The notes: generated from the letters alone by a model not told the origin. A stretch of 64,000 nucleotides of DNA from Pseudoips prasinana (GCA_951640165.1 OX621252.1:30463934-30527933); one strand, 5' to 3'; shown: positions 1-10,802, counted from the stretch's first letter. Numbers and translations: made by a program.

Positions 1-112
1 TGTATTATACAATCCAGACAACTGATAACCGTACTGACATATTTCTAAAAACATCATTTTATGGATCATATAATTACACCCAGACGCAGAACAAAGCATC
101 ACATAAAGATAT
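1..112 (-). repeat. SINE-C fragment, cut by window start
   Basis: The minus strand carries the body of a SINE seen again near 10.9, 23.9, 30.5, 34.6 and 60.4 kb. Shared words are the stretch opening CCAGACAACTGATAACC and the later TAATTACACCCAGACGCAGA. The tRNA-like head is missing here. Family assignment rests on comparison within this window only. Confidence 0.5.
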
Positions 113-944
113 ATCGTCACATATATTTTTATATAAATTGATTCAGAAACATACAAATTAAGACGAATTGATATAGTCATTCTTTGATTTAAAACGAATC
201 AAATTTGGTTATATATCTTGGTATGCTAAGTAATATAATTTAACTATATATATTCAGTAATCTTATAAAACCCACTGAAGCTTGTGAAACGACATAAAAA
301 TTAATCCTCCACCTAACCCAAGCTCTAACTTTTAAGAGCACCTCCCAAAATAACCCACAGACATATAAAATAAGAACTAATACAAAATTTATGCGGGCAT
401 TGTCCATAATCCTGTCTCCTCATATAAATTAACGCAGCAGTTTATTAATAGTACACTTTATTTTAAAAATCAACCCATTAATTCAATTAACGTCGGACGT
501 AAAGTTGTCAGATAACGAGGGCTTATTTACATTAACGGCTTCCTTTTTAAGGTTTTATTATTATTGTTTGGTGATGCTAAATAGCGTGAAATAGGTTCTG
601 GTGGTTAGATGACTTTACATTCTTGTGTCAGTGAAGCAGTGAAACCCTTTAATAACCTTCTTATAGTATCCCCTTTTGCGCCATATCCCAGATGGGACAT
701 GAGCAGATTTAAATAAAGAATACGTTATCTTTTATTTCTTATAAAGATCACAAAATATTTTCAATTAGAATTACGAGATTAGAATTATAATTACAACATT
801 TCCTTCTTTTTTTTCACTGACTCTGATAGCACAGTTAACCTATTATTTATTATTTATTTAAAGTTCTTATTTTTGACATATATTATTAACATTATATCTA
901 TAAAATTGAAATAAAAACGCAAACAATAATATATGAAAAAATAG
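113..944. other. AT-rich DNA with no recognised gene
   Basis: No open frame, splice-flanked exon or repeat family I recognise was seen. Base composition is strongly AT-rich with scattered homopolymer runs. Confidence 0.5.
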
Positions 945-1121
945 AGGTCCTCCAGCGGCGAGGTTTGACGCCCTAGGCCGCCGGTGGTCAGGGTGACAGA
1001 GTAAGGAACCTTCTCACAATGCGTGCCGTTCCCATTATTGCCGCCTTTTGTATCCGACCCTTGACCCAGTGATCTAGCGAAAGCCTCTTAAGATTAATGA
1101 TTATTATTATTATTATTCTTC
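945..1121 (+). repeat. Non-LTR 3' fragment with (TTA)n tail
   Basis: A GC-richer block contains CCTAGGCCGCCGG and TGCGTGCCGTTCCCATTATT and runs into a (TTA)n tract. A shorter second copy with the same CCTAGGCCGCCGG word and a TTATTATTATTAAT tail lies at about 29215-29262. The simple-repeat tail suggests a LINE or SINE 3' end; the clade is unknown. Confidence 0.45.
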
Positions 1122-1147
1122 AAACGAGGTTTAAAAATAGTATTAAT

Positions 1148-1266
1148 ATCACGGTAGGCAGCGGTTTGTTGTGCCCCCTGCACTGCAAATGTCCATGAGC
1201 AGCAGGTACCACTTACCATCAGGTGGGCCGCTAGCTCGTCTGCTTCCTAAAGCAATAAAAAAAAAC
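1148..1266 (+). repeat. Poly(A)-tailed LINE 3' end
   Basis: The block contains ACCATCAGGTGGGCCG followed by a (C/T)AGCTCGTCTGC-like stretch and AATAAAAAAAA. That combination is common at the 3' ends of lepidopteran CR1/zenon-like LINEs. It is 5'-truncated and keeps no coding sequence. A related tail is at 35473-35760. Confidence 0.5.
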
Positions 1267-1284
1267 AAAACGAGTGTGTTTTAG

Positions 1285-1500
1285 AAGAAGAATATACGAA
1301 ACGTAACTAAGAGAGAGAAAGAAAAGGTGTGCTAGCACAGTTTTATCGAAATATAACTCTCCCTTCCTATTGTCACGAACTTATATCTACCCGTCAACTT
1401 CCGTTTGCATAGTCCGATCACACTTAGTAACGTTCTCGTCGGGCATTCACCAGCTTACATCCCAAGTCAAGAATGTGTGAAGAAGTATTGCATAAAAATC
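1285..1500. repeat. Repeat family J (ACGAAACGTA type)
   Basis: This member of a family also seen at about 9.9, 19.4, 36.8 and 46.1 kb carries ATACGAAACGTAAC, a purine-rich (GAGA) block and the GATCACACTTAGTAACG stretch. No coding capacity was seen and the class is unknown. Boundaries are approximate. Confidence 0.4.
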
Positions 1501-2021
1501 TAACATTTACCTTTCAACATTGCTATGCGTTCCTTCCACAAAACTCAACTAGCAACAGATAAATGTACACATCTTTCATCTCGCACAAAACTACTCTTTC
1601 AATCGACGCTATATTTATTCAAATCCATCAGAATTAAGGGGTTCTTCGCAGTTATTTATACAATGTCTTTTTGAAGATCTATTCAGTTTCTCAGAATCGT
1701 TTGTGGTTATATTTAAATATGTATCTGCCGTGGCGCCATAGTAATTAGTATCAACGGTCCGTGATCGTCACTTTGTATTAAACTTAGTTGTCTTTGATAC
1801 TCTTTAGATGGAAATCAAATATAGACTTGAGTTCTGGAATAGCTGTAGTTTTATTTGTTAGGAAGGAATGTCGCTGCAGTGATGACATTCTCTTTAGTAT
1901 AGAGATAAAACTAGATGAGTCATGCAAAACACTTTAAATTCCTAAGTATTCGTTAGGATTACCGATTCTAGAATCTAGATGACAAGCTTCAATTATCAAT
2001 ATCTATATACTAAAATATTAA

Positions 2022-2158
2022 CAGATGAGCATGTATGAAGAATATAATGACAGTAATTGAGGTGAAAAAGGTGCAAGGAGCGTGACAAATGGAAGTCCGT
2101 TGTCTCTGCCTATCCCTCTGGGAAACAGGCGTGAGTTTATGTATGTATGTAAAATATA
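2022..2158 (+). repeat. RTE-type LINE 3' end with (TGTA)n tail
   Basis: The sequence from GAGCATGTATGAAGAATATA through GTGACAAATGGAAGTCCG to GGCGTGAGTTTATGTATGTA matches the end of an RTE-like ORF2, readable as ...MKNIMTVIE...DKWKSVVSAYPSGKQA in better copies. Other copies lie at 28193, 40484 and 48104. This one is 5'-truncated and short. Confidence 0.6.
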
Positions 2159-2505
2159 GCAATTATCTATACATACCCTTAACTATATAAATTGTAAAAC
2201 AATAGTTTGTACTTAATTAGAAAAGATGACCTATTATTTATGTGACTGAGGAGTTATTTAGTATTATAAAATAACTTAATTTTTAAATTGTATATTGTAT
2301 GTCCAATAAAATTAAATAATTAAATATTTTTCAAATCATCTAAAATGATAAGCATACTTACTTTTAAAGCCATAAGAACGCCTGTGAACTGGTTTAACCT
2401 AGTACAGGCGCCAATTGTATAGCTTGGCTTAGTAATAATTATTATTAATATAAATAGATATAATTTTGTTCACTTTTTACTTGAATAAAATTTATTCTTA
2501 TTAGA

Positions 2506-2672
2506 AGAATGGCCAAGCTGAAATGGCAGTGGGCAGTGCACAAAGCTCTTAAAACAGGCGGCCGCTTGGGCAGAAGAAAATTCCAGTGGTGACCACAATC
2601 CGGAAGATGCGGTGTTGGTAAAGCCTCCTACAAGATGGATCGATGATCTTGTGAGAGTTCATAATATATGTT
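2506..2672 (+). repeat. RTE-type LINE ORF2 remnant
   Basis: GGCCAAGCTGAAATGGCAGT, GGCGGCCGCTTGG and GGATCGATGATCTTGTGAGA correspond to the reading KLKWQW...GRWG...PTRWIDDLVRV of the RTE C-terminal region. The remnant is degenerate, without an open frame, and lacks the (ATG)n tail. Confidence 0.6.
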
Positions 2673-3058
2673 TAACATAACTGCCTTTTATAGAAAAAAA
2701 GCTATGCTTGTAAGTAAGATAAGTAAGATTTTGAATTGATTTTAAGATTCTGTTCCTACATTTTCCTACTGATAACAGCAGGAAATTATTATATTAGATT
2801 TATTAACCGAATAATTTAAATAGCCATAAAAGTCGACATACCCTACTTATTATTATGTTTTATCAACAACTCACTCCGTTAATGGGCGCATTGTAAAGTA
2901 ATTTATTTTTAAGTTATTATAATTAATGTAAATTTGTTTCTCCTCGAAGTGATTATTGTAATCTTTGAGAAATAAAGAAGTTCTAACCGTAAAAGAAGCA
3001 GCTTATTACATAGTGTTGCCTACCAGGAACAGTTACGAAATAGCTCTTATGAGCTAAA

Positions 3059-3264
3059 TTTTTTTTTGATTACAACGTCCACAGTAGGGTATATAATCCC
3101 TGTGTCGCGGGGTACTTTACAAACATATAATAGACGGACACAAATTACATCGAGACTCCGAACAACTATTTACGGGTCACACAAATAGTTGTCCGGCGCG
3201 GCACTCGAACCCGCGACACGAAGCGGCGAGGCGACTGTCTTAGCCGCTGCGCCACACGTGCAGT
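3059..3264 (-). repeat. SINE-F, near full length
   Basis: On the minus strand a tRNA-like head reads GTGTGGCGCAGCGGCTAAGA (A-box region) and CGCGGGTTCGAGTGCCGCG (B box). It is followed by ACAACTATTTGTGTGACCCG and ends in a poly(A) tract, seen as a T run at 3059-3067 on the plus strand. Other copies are at 7.7, 14.7, 23.1, 61.2 and 62.0 kb. The acceptor arm does not pair as in a working tRNA, so this is a SINE and not a tRNA gene. Confidence 0.8.
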
Positions 3265-5030
3265 CAAAATACCTAAAGTCGTAACATTCGATTTAAAAAT
3301 CGAATAGTACAAACACTTTTAAAATTCCCAAGTATATTAACACTTCTGACTCTTAAAATAAAATCACATTGCCAAATGAACGTAGACAAAACATCTATTT
3401 GAAATCGTAGCAACGTGATGAGTGTCTGTTGATTCAACAACCATTACCCTCATTGCTGGACTTGCCAATCAATCAGCTTACATTTTCAAATGATTTTCTT
3501 ATGACCTTGTACCTATTTTCGTTATCAACCTGGAACTCGAGCAAGTCGATTTACTTGCTCCTTTCCCGCTGTGACGTTTGAATTTTTAATCCCAGACGTA
3601 AAAACGACGGGTTGTAATAAGTTTCACGTGGCTGTGTGTGTGTAACTGTCTGTGGCATTGTAGCACTCGATAGGTTGAACACACAAAATAGTGGTAGTGA
3701 TTAAATATTTTTACACAACTCCCTCAATATGTGTTTCGAATGAATGGGCTTGAGTAGTAGATTACTGCACTATGATAGTTTTCAAATCCAAGATGGTGGC
3801 CATCACAAAATGGCGAATTATATATTTTTCTCACAAATGTTTTTGAAATTTATTTGAGACTGATTCTAACATTTTATTTCTCTTAAATAATGACTTACTA
3901 TAATGGAAATAAAATCAAATAATTGACTGTAATATTTTCTCTTAAAACTACTAGTAAACTTTGTGAACTTTTACGAATATTTATTTACAAAAAGTAGTGA
4001 AATACCAAACTTCGTCGGAATTCACACTGTAGTAGAAAGAAAGAAAGAAACATAAATTTATTCTACAAAGACACACAGGAATGAGAATTAAAACGATAAT
4101 ATATATACAAATTTAAAATAAATTACAGTTACTAAAGAAGAATAAGTAACTGGGTAGATTGTTTTTGTTATTGAATAAAGCTCTTACCAGCATATTAATA
4201 CCAGTATTTTTCCGGATGTTAGGGAGCATTAAGTCTCCTTCTGTAACCCTGACAATGTGTCTACAAAACCTTATGATAATCAGTTGAGCTAAGGCGTGAA
4301 AGCGTAACAAGTAATAACAACATAAATAAGTAAAGTTAAGTTCATATTCTATTTCATTACAAGATGTGCAAAGGTCAGAGAAAATAAAGGCTATTTTATT
4401 TTTATTTTATTTATTTATTAATTAATACTAATAAATAATAAAATAATTAACAATTCAGCTCTGTTCCCGAGGGATATACAAATTAGTTTTAGATGGCCGA
4501 AGCATTAATGCTTGCAAGGCCTTACCTAATTTCCAATTATAACGTAACCATACTTCAATTATATTCATTGTATTTGATGCATTTGGAAGATTTTAATGGT
4601 ATTGTTAATTATTCATAATATTTTTACGAATGTCACGAATATAGTTGACACAAAGTGGAAAGATCTATAATAAAATTCCAGAGGTAATAAAAGAAATGCC
4701 TTTACAAAGAATTTAAAATCATAGTTAACAGAGAAAGCATTTTGTAAGTGAATTTATGGCATAACTCCTTTAATTAATGAAATTGTAATAATAATGGTGT
4801 AATAATAATAATGTAATAATAATTTATTTATAATAATGTAATGTAATTATATGTTAATATTTGCATGTTAATAAATTGGCTGAAGTTGTAGAGACCTGTA
4901 CTTAGTTATAAGACCAATTAAATGTACCAACTTTACTGCAAATAAAGAATATGAATATGAACAAAAAGTCACTGATAAAAAAAAGCACTGTACTCTCTTA
5001 CTGTTCTTTCTTTTTATTGCACCCAACATA
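3265..5030. other. AT-rich DNA, small (GAAA)n
   Basis: No gene or clear transposon was recognised. A short (GAAA)n tract lies at about 4034-4050, and very AT-rich stretches with repeated AATAAT lie at 4390-4450 and 4780-4860. The short open frames here show no family resemblance or codon bias. Confidence 0.5.
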
Positions 5031-5033
5031 ATA

Positions 5034-5200
5034 ACAGCCGAAAGACGCCCAAAGGACAAAGGCCTCCGCAAGATCACAGATATATTTATGTGTATTTATA
5101 AAGGTTCTGGAGTGGCGACCATGAACCGCAGCGTGGACCGATGATCTGGTTAAGGCTGGAAACCCTAGATACGGGTAGCGTAAGACCAGCAATTTTGTGA
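5034..5200. repeat. RTE tail fragments in opposite orientation
   Basis: The left piece (CAGCCGAAAGACGCCC, then GGACAAAGGCCTCCG) is the 3' end of the RTE family in minus orientation. The right piece (AGGTTCTGGAGTGGCGACCA to GCGTAAGACC) is the adjacent upstream part in plus orientation. The two are joined head to head. An inverted insertion or two independent fragments could explain this. Confidence 0.4.
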
Positions 5201-5309
5201 CCGATCCTCAATCAAATGAATGGCTTCGCGTTCATGTATTTTAACGTAGAGTGGCAGTTGCACAAAACATCCCTTAAAATCGACCCTCAGCAACCACCCT
5301 TAATCCTTT

Positions 5310-5810
5310 GACGGGCCTGTTGGCGTGGTTGGTAGATACGCTGCCTTTCACGCCGCAGGTCAGATATTGCACTCCGGATTGATATTTGTGTGCATGAACA
5401 TGTCTGTTTGTCCTGAGTCTGGGCGTAAATTATCTATATAAGTGTGTATTTACAAAAGAAAAATAGTATACGTAGTATATCAGTTTTTTTTTAACGGGAC
5501 TATACGCTCCCTCTTACCCACCACTGTAACTCCTGTAAGCCAGGATCAACAGTGGCACACAATGAAATGACACTGAGCGGTGAAGCTCAGGCATGTCCCG
5601 GGGAATCGCTTAACTGTCTTGGATCCCGCAACGAGTTTAATCAGAAAGAGAAAAAGGAGGAGTTAGAAAATGATTAGTATATCATTATGATTATATATAT
5701 TATGATTAGTATATATTAGTATATCAGTTATCTGGTTTCCATAGTACAAGCTCTGTTTAGCTTGGGATCAGATGGCTGTGTGTAAACAATGTCGCAGGAT
5801 ATTATTTATT
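5310..5810 (+). repeat. SINE-B, split by a 233-bp insertion
   Basis: The head starts ACGGGCCTGTTGGCGTGGTT, and the body has TGAACATGTCTGTTTGTCCT and TCTATATAAGTGTGTATTTA. The copy stops at 5483 and resumes at 5728 with TTATCTGGTTTCCATAGTAC and GGGATCAGATGG. The B-box region is degenerate here. Family B is the most frequent SINE of the window (about ten copies). Confidence 0.8.
5484..5716 (-). mobile_element. Truncated retroelement inserted in SINE-B
   Basis: The insert is flanked by an 11-bp direct repeat TAGTATATCAG at 5473-5483 and 5717-5727. It begins on the plus strand with a T run (5484-5492), so on the minus strand it ends in poly(A) after ...GTATAGTCCCGTT. That is the structure of a 5'-truncated LINE or a SINE inserted by target-primed reverse transcription. 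No coding sequence remains and the parent family was not recognised. Confidence 0.75.
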
Positions 5811-6194
5811 GGTACCCTGAGATGCTCTGCTTCACCGGATGTTGTCCGGTAAAGCAGTAAAAGCTTAATAAACCAACTATAAATTATTAAGCCATTAAAA
5901 AGAAACAAAACAATTTCGCACTTTAATATGTACATGTTAAAATGACTCATCTGGTTTTTAAATCGCCTAGGAAGAAATAATTAAAATAATACTACAAAAT
6001 GTATGCATTACAGAACAAAATTGGTGTGGCCTCATCATTGTCCCGTTCCATTTTGTGTATTTTTTTATTACAATCTTCTCTATCGTAAGCGAATCAAACA
6101 CTTCAAATCTAAAAATAAATGAGCATTAACGGCTACATCCGCCTTAATGTCCGATCCCCACAATCTTATCAGCAATGGTTACAAAATGATCTAA

Positions 6195-6280
6195 CACGCG
6201 ATGTCGTCGGTGATAATATCATGAGGGTAGGGGGACAAATTGTTGTTATTCAAACATAATTGGAGATTCTTTTTGTGGCG
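6195..6280. repeat. Unclassified direct repeat, copy 1
   Basis: The block from GATGTCGTCGGTGATAATAT through AAACATAATTGGAGAT recurs in diverged form at 7017-7105. No terminal repeats or coding sequence were seen. Confidence 0.4.
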
Positions 6281-6380
6281 ATATTTTTAAATCGATATAA
6301 TAAAATATGGTTTTGGTACTATACTGTCATTGGTATTTGAATCATTACAAAAAAAATATGAAAACATCGTCATGATAATG

Positions 6381-6590
6381 GTCATCATCATATCAGCCAT
6401 ATGAAGTCCACAGCTGGAGAAAAGTCTCGCGAGATGTGTCCATCATTTGGAGGGATAGGTACTCCATAATCGCCACGCTTGGCAGACTGGTTGGGGAGCA
6501 CAGTATGATGTCTCTAGTATTCCCTCGGAACGACTTCCCCCCCCCCCCCCCCCACGGGATGACATGGTATGGCGATATACTATCCCAATT
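6381..6590 (-). repeat. Family E copy with a 17-C run
   Basis: In minus orientation the copy has the (ATG)n-side word CATCATCATATCAGCC, then CGCCACGCTTGGCAGACTGG, GTATTCCCTCGG and the inner end GGGATGACATGGTATGGCGA. A homopolymer of 17 C at 6537-6553 replaces the ACGTCCCGC-like stretch of other copies. Family E shares its 3' end with the RTE LINE of this window. Confidence 0.6.
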
Positions 6591-7016
6591 ATAATATTCA
6601 GTTCAATTCAATTTATTTTTGGCGAACATACGTACATTAAAGATACAGATATACATATGTATTTCAAGATGTTATGGAAATGTTTGTATCACTATCATGT
6701 CTAGAGGGTTAGAGCAATATAAAATGTCACAATTATAAACCTAACCATATATTTCAGTATAAAAATTAGAGTAAAATTAAATTAATTAGTTAATTAATTA
6801 GACATAAAATATACAATCACACAAGGCCAAGAACAAAATAAATCACCATACAAATAAAAATAATTACAAATTTCGGATTATAATCATAACATCCTACAAT
6901 ATTGGATCTGAATTGAGTTTAGTATACTATGAGAATCAAATAACCTCAAACAGCTGGAATTTTTTGACCGAATAAAAAATGTGAAAGTAACATTTTGCTT
7001 TTCCATTAATCTAAAA

Positions 7017-7105
7017 TGTGATGTCGTGGGTTGATAACATCACGAGGGTATGTGAGGGGATGTGTCGCTATTGAAACATAATTGGGGATCAGTTGGTGGC
7101 ACGTT
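7017..7105. repeat. Unclassified direct repeat, copy 2
   Basis: This is the partner of 6195-6280, with GATGTCGTGGGTTGATAACA, ACGAGGGTATG and GAAACATAATTGGGGATC. The DNA between the two copies (6600-7000) is AT-rich and shows no gene. Confidence 0.4.
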
Positions 7106-7419
7106 GTTATATTAGGGTGGATTTTTTTGGTGGCTTACATATACCTATGTTTTCGTAAGATTAACAACACCAGTGAAATATGATGTTTTAAATTCTTTTG
7201 ACCGAAGAAGATATATCTAATAAATTGGATCACTACACACAATACAGGATTTCGTTAAAGTTAAATAATAGAGGTAAGATAGAATATTTATTTTTATTTG
7301 ATTGCATGCAATAGATATAACTGTCATGGTGGCCTTAGCTACATACATGGCGTATAAATGTTGGTTAGTTTTGTAGACCTTCATCAATATAATATAATGA
7401 AATCAATTAATTAAAATAA

Positions 7420-7695
7420 AATAAAAAACGTTTTTATTCACGTAGACTTTAAAAAAGTGCTTGTAAATAGTCAGAACATGTTTGTAGTAATATAGTTGTA
7501 TACATTATTATTTCTAGTTACATAGATATTTAGGTACACGGATTGTATGAAAACATTTATAAAATTTATTTTATAATAGCAATTGTTTTTGGCTAGCTTG
7601 TATTAATTATTGTCAAAGAGATTATGTATAAGTTTAATTATCAAAATTTATAGTTTTAGATATATTTTACTACATATTGTCTGAATGCTTCTGTC
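7420..7695 (-). repeat. Family K, probable LINE 3' region
   Basis: The block is shared with 47195-47830: GTTTTTATTCACGTAGACTT, CTTGTAAATAGTCAGAACAT, ATTTAGGTACACGGATTGTA and TTTTACTACATATTGTCT. On the minus strand it ends GTGAATAAAAACGTTTTTTA, which resembles a poly(A) signal and tail. No protein remains. Confidence 0.4.
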
Positions 7696-7739
7696 TATAA
7701 AATATAAAATAATCAGAAAATATCAAATATAAGAAAATA

Positions 7740-7853
7740 AGACAGTCGCCTCGCCCCGTCGTGTCCCGGGTTCGATTCCCACGCCGGACAACTATTTGTG
7801 TGACCCATTAATAGTTGTACGGAGTCTAGATGTAATTTGTGACCGTCAATTGG
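7740..7853 (+). repeat. SINE-F, truncated
   Basis: The copy begins inside the head at AGACAGTCGCCTCGCC. It has a good B box (GGGTTCGATTCCC), then GGACAACTATTTGTGTGACC and GTACGGAGTCTAGATGTAAT, and is lost after about 7853. Confidence 0.7.
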
Positions 7854-8330
7854 CCAGCATTAGTGCTCCCGAAGATAATAGCCATTACCTATGAGCAACC
7901 TGGAGATTTGCTCAATTCATTGAAATCACTAGATATTTTAACCCTTTCCCGGGCAGTGGGGATATAGTTACCACCATATTTTGAACTCTATTAGCTTATA
8001 ATAAGGTCCAAAACCAATAAATTAGGAATATACCTACTGCCTTGTAAATGGTTAAGTGTAGCCCATTTTTACATTACGAAAAATTTTGCGAATAAACTTT
8101 ATTGCTTACATACATTTAATTTACCTTTTATTTATTACAATATGGCTGGCTAGCTTGTAAAATCCACATGCATGCCATCAATGATGTTAGGCAGTCGTAA
8201 TTATATTGTCCAGCGTATCTTTAACAAACATCGTTGGACTGGCGCGTCATTAGGTGCACGAATTAGTTGGGCAGTTCGATTCGGTTGGAAAAGGAATCCA
8301 AGTAGCTGTGTCTGTTTCGGAACTGGAATT

Positions 8331-8793
8331 TTGGTAGACACTTGCCTTTCACGCTGTAGGTTGAGTTCCATTTCCACCCAGGGGCTCTAACGGCTAAGTC
8401 GCCGAACTTCGATTTCTTAAATGGCTTTGAAATACATAACGTTTAAAAATAACTTAAACAAGGCGATTTACCTTCCATGAGCACATGTGACGTCATAAAT
8501 GGTCCGGAATAAATAGTCAGCGTTGAAGCCGATTTAACGACTGATTAACTCATTTTTAACCTTTATTTATATGAACGCCATTTAAGAAATCGATGTTCGG
8601 CGACTTAGCCGGTAGAGCCCCTGGACAGATATTTGTGCGCATGAACTTGTCTGTTTGTCCTGAGTCTGAGTCTAATTATCTATATAAGTATGTATTTACA
8701 AAAGAAAAGTAGTGTATCAGTTATCTGATTCACAAGCTCTGCTTAGTTTGGGATCAGATGGCCGTGTGTGTATAATGTCCCAGGATATTATTA
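8331..8793 (+). repeat. SINE-B split by a fold-back MITE
   Basis: The head piece (TGGTAGACACTTGCCTTTCA to CCACCCA) ends at about 8380 and the body resumes at 8623 with ACAGATATTTGTGCGCATGA. It continues through TCTATATAAGTATGTATTTA and GGGATCAGATGGCCGTGTG to the CCAGGATATTATTAT tail. Confidence 0.75.
8381..8622. mobile_element. MITE-P copy 1 (fold-back DNA element)
   Basis: Terminal inverted repeats: left GGGGCTCTAACGGCTAAGTC (8381 on), right GACTTAGCCGGTAGAGCCCC (ends 8621). The match continues inward through CGATTTCTTAAATGGC and its complement. The internal core includes GAGCACATGTGACGTCATAA. A second copy with the core inverted is at 34684-34923. The element is non-autonomous. Flanks give CAGG and CTGG, so a 4-bp target duplication is possible but not proven. 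Confidence 0.75.
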
Positions 8794-9744
8794 TAAGAGA
8801 AATTAAGAGCCACACATTTCTTTATTGGCCACGTGATCAAACTTCTCATTTTATAACTACGCAACGGGAAAATGAGATAGCCTCTAATAAAGTAATTTGT
8901 CTTTTTTACAACGTCAACTAAATATTCTATAGAAAGCGTCAAGTAATTATCAACAATTATATTAAATTGTCCTTCCTCTTTATACATTGCCACCTAATTT
9001 GCCTAGAAAAGGAAATTATTTGGGTTAGTTTAGGTTAGAACTGTGACCATCTAGCGCTAGATACACTATTGTTGGTGAAAATTGTTGGAAAGATTTCAGG
9101 TTTTTCAGGTGACATATGTCATTTTATAATAAATATAAAAACATTCATTTGGCACTAGATAATATATCTCAATGATTTTAGGTACAATAAACACCATGCC
9201 GAGTTGTATTTAGAATGGATTACGTAGAAGATAACTAGTGGCTAAGATAGTATCATTTAGACGCTCGTTAATTGTGGCTTAGCAACTTAGTAATTTAATT
9301 AGATGGCAATGTAAATTTTAGAGGCGAATAATGCTATAAAAAAAACTTTTTAATTAGCACCCTTATAATTATTATTAATCATTTATTTCAGAATAAATTT
9401 CCATATATTGTTAGTAAAAGTCTTAACCTAGTGTTAGTAAAAGAGACGCTTATACAAAACTTATTATATACTTATTGTATACTGGAATATGGTGTTCGAT
9501 CTTCAAACAATAAACTTGTCTCTAAATTGAATATTTTGTATTTGTTTAAGTCGCTCTTACGCATCCTCTTTTAAACTAGATTGTTTTGTGAATTTTCTAC
9601 TACAAATTTAATCAGCTTGTGAATCCTATTTGCGGTTTTTCTTTTTCCATTTAACTTTGTTTAGTGATAAACATTTCTCGTTTGGTTGCACGGGTTAGCT
9701 ACACTGCAGCGCTGGGATAACCTAAGATACAATCTTTTAAATTA
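8794..9744. other. AT-rich DNA with no recognised gene
   Basis: No splice-flanked exon or known repeat was recognised. The word GGTTAGTTTAGGTTAGAACTG followed by TGACCAT at about 9023-9050 also occurs in similar form near 59430, so an old unnamed repeat may be present. Confidence 0.45.
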
Positions 9745-9827
9745 AGAGGATTCCCTTGTACTGGGACTGTCTGAAGACATGCCACGTATGCATGTCTTCA
9801 GACAGTCCCAGTACAAGGGAATCCTCT
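9745..9827. repeat. Perfect 37-bp inverted repeat, 9-bp loop
   Basis: The left arm 9745-9781 (starting AGAGGATTCCCTTGTACTGG) is the exact reverse complement of 9791-9827, with CCACGTATG between. Transcribed in either direction it would form an 83-nt hairpin without a mismatch. Just downstream the word TCCTCTAAGAAA is repeated in tandem (9822-9845). Confidence 0.9.
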
Positions 9828-9879
9828 AAGAAATCCTCTAAGAAAATGAGGTTAGTATTTAACAAAAAAAAAAAGAATA

Positions 9880-10200
9880 TAATGTATAATATACGTGACA
9901 AGAGTGTTACGAAGAGGGTTATTGGGTGAGACGAACGGAAGTTGAGAAGCATATATAAGTTGTGAAGATAGGAAAAATAGATACGTTTCGTATTAATATA
10001 CGAAACGTATCTATTTTTCCTGTAAAGGCAAGAAAGAGGGAGGAGCGAGCACACGTCTTCTTTCTCACTTTCTCCTATAACTATTTCTCGTATATCTAAG
10101 AAACAATGAAAACGTTTTTGTCCGTATCAAACTGTAGGAGCAAGAGAGAGCAGTGCGAACGCACATTTTTTTCTATCATGTACACTCTGTACGTAATATC
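9880..10200. repeat. Family J copy containing a 24-bp hairpin
   Basis: The J words ACGAAACGTATC, GGCAAGAAAGAGGGAGGAGC and GTGCGAACGCACATTTTTTT are present. Inside, 9970-9993 and 9998-10021 are exact inverted repeats (arm starts AGGAAAAATAGATACGTTTC) around TAAT. The palindrome is not obvious in the other J copies. Confidence 0.5.
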
Positions 10201-10682
10201 AGATGAACTATCTATTTATTGTCTTATAATATATTCTCAGTAAATAGCTGATCTTCATTAAAATTGGTAGCCGTACCCAAAATTTAGCTAAAAGCTGTGT
10301 TAAAACAGGCCGGTAACTTTTTATTTAAAAAAGTTCCAAACACATTCCTTAACTGTCTGCCACGCGACTTTCAGTAATTAAATGAAGTTAGTTAATTAAC
10401 TATTTCAAGGTAAAGGAAGCACATAGTGGGGGGAGGGAGGAGGGGAAATATAAATAGCAACGGATATGACGCAGGGACTAATATAACTGAATCTAATGGA
10501 TGTTTAAGACGGGGAGATGTAGCGACATTTTTGTAACGTGAGTGGGTTTTATGATTTTTAGGGTGACATTCTTAAATGATTTAATTAAAGGGCTGCAGAC
10601 CGTATTTTGATACTGCGGCTCATTTGGAATGTTAGTAGACAAATATGCAGCAGTTATTAGAGTGCATTATTGAATTCGCAAA

Positions 10683-10801
10683 CAGCTACCCCAATCTGTC
10701 AAATTTCCCCATTTGAAAGTGAACCTTATGCTTATGTGATAAAGTCGAAAATCTATAAAAGAAATTTGACAGTTTTGGGTAGCTGGATGTTTTGGCGTCT
10801 G
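10683..10801. mobile_element. MITE-I copy, left end damaged
   Basis: Inverted arms CAGCTACCCCAATCTGTCAA and TTGACAGTTTTGGGTAGCTG enclose the shared centre (AGTGAACCTTATGCTTATGT). The right end reads TTTTGGCGTCTG followed by TA. The outer 16 bases of the left end are altered. Confidence 0.75.
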
Positions 10802-10802
10802 T

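Noticed and set aside
9737..10054. 105-residue minus-strand frame
   Set aside because: It runs through two perfect palindromes and a family J repeat; the composition is low complexity.
10420..10450. G-quadruplex candidate (GGGGGGAGGGAGGAGGGG)
   Set aside because: Only three separable runs of three or more G are present with normal loops; a fourth would need overlapping runs.
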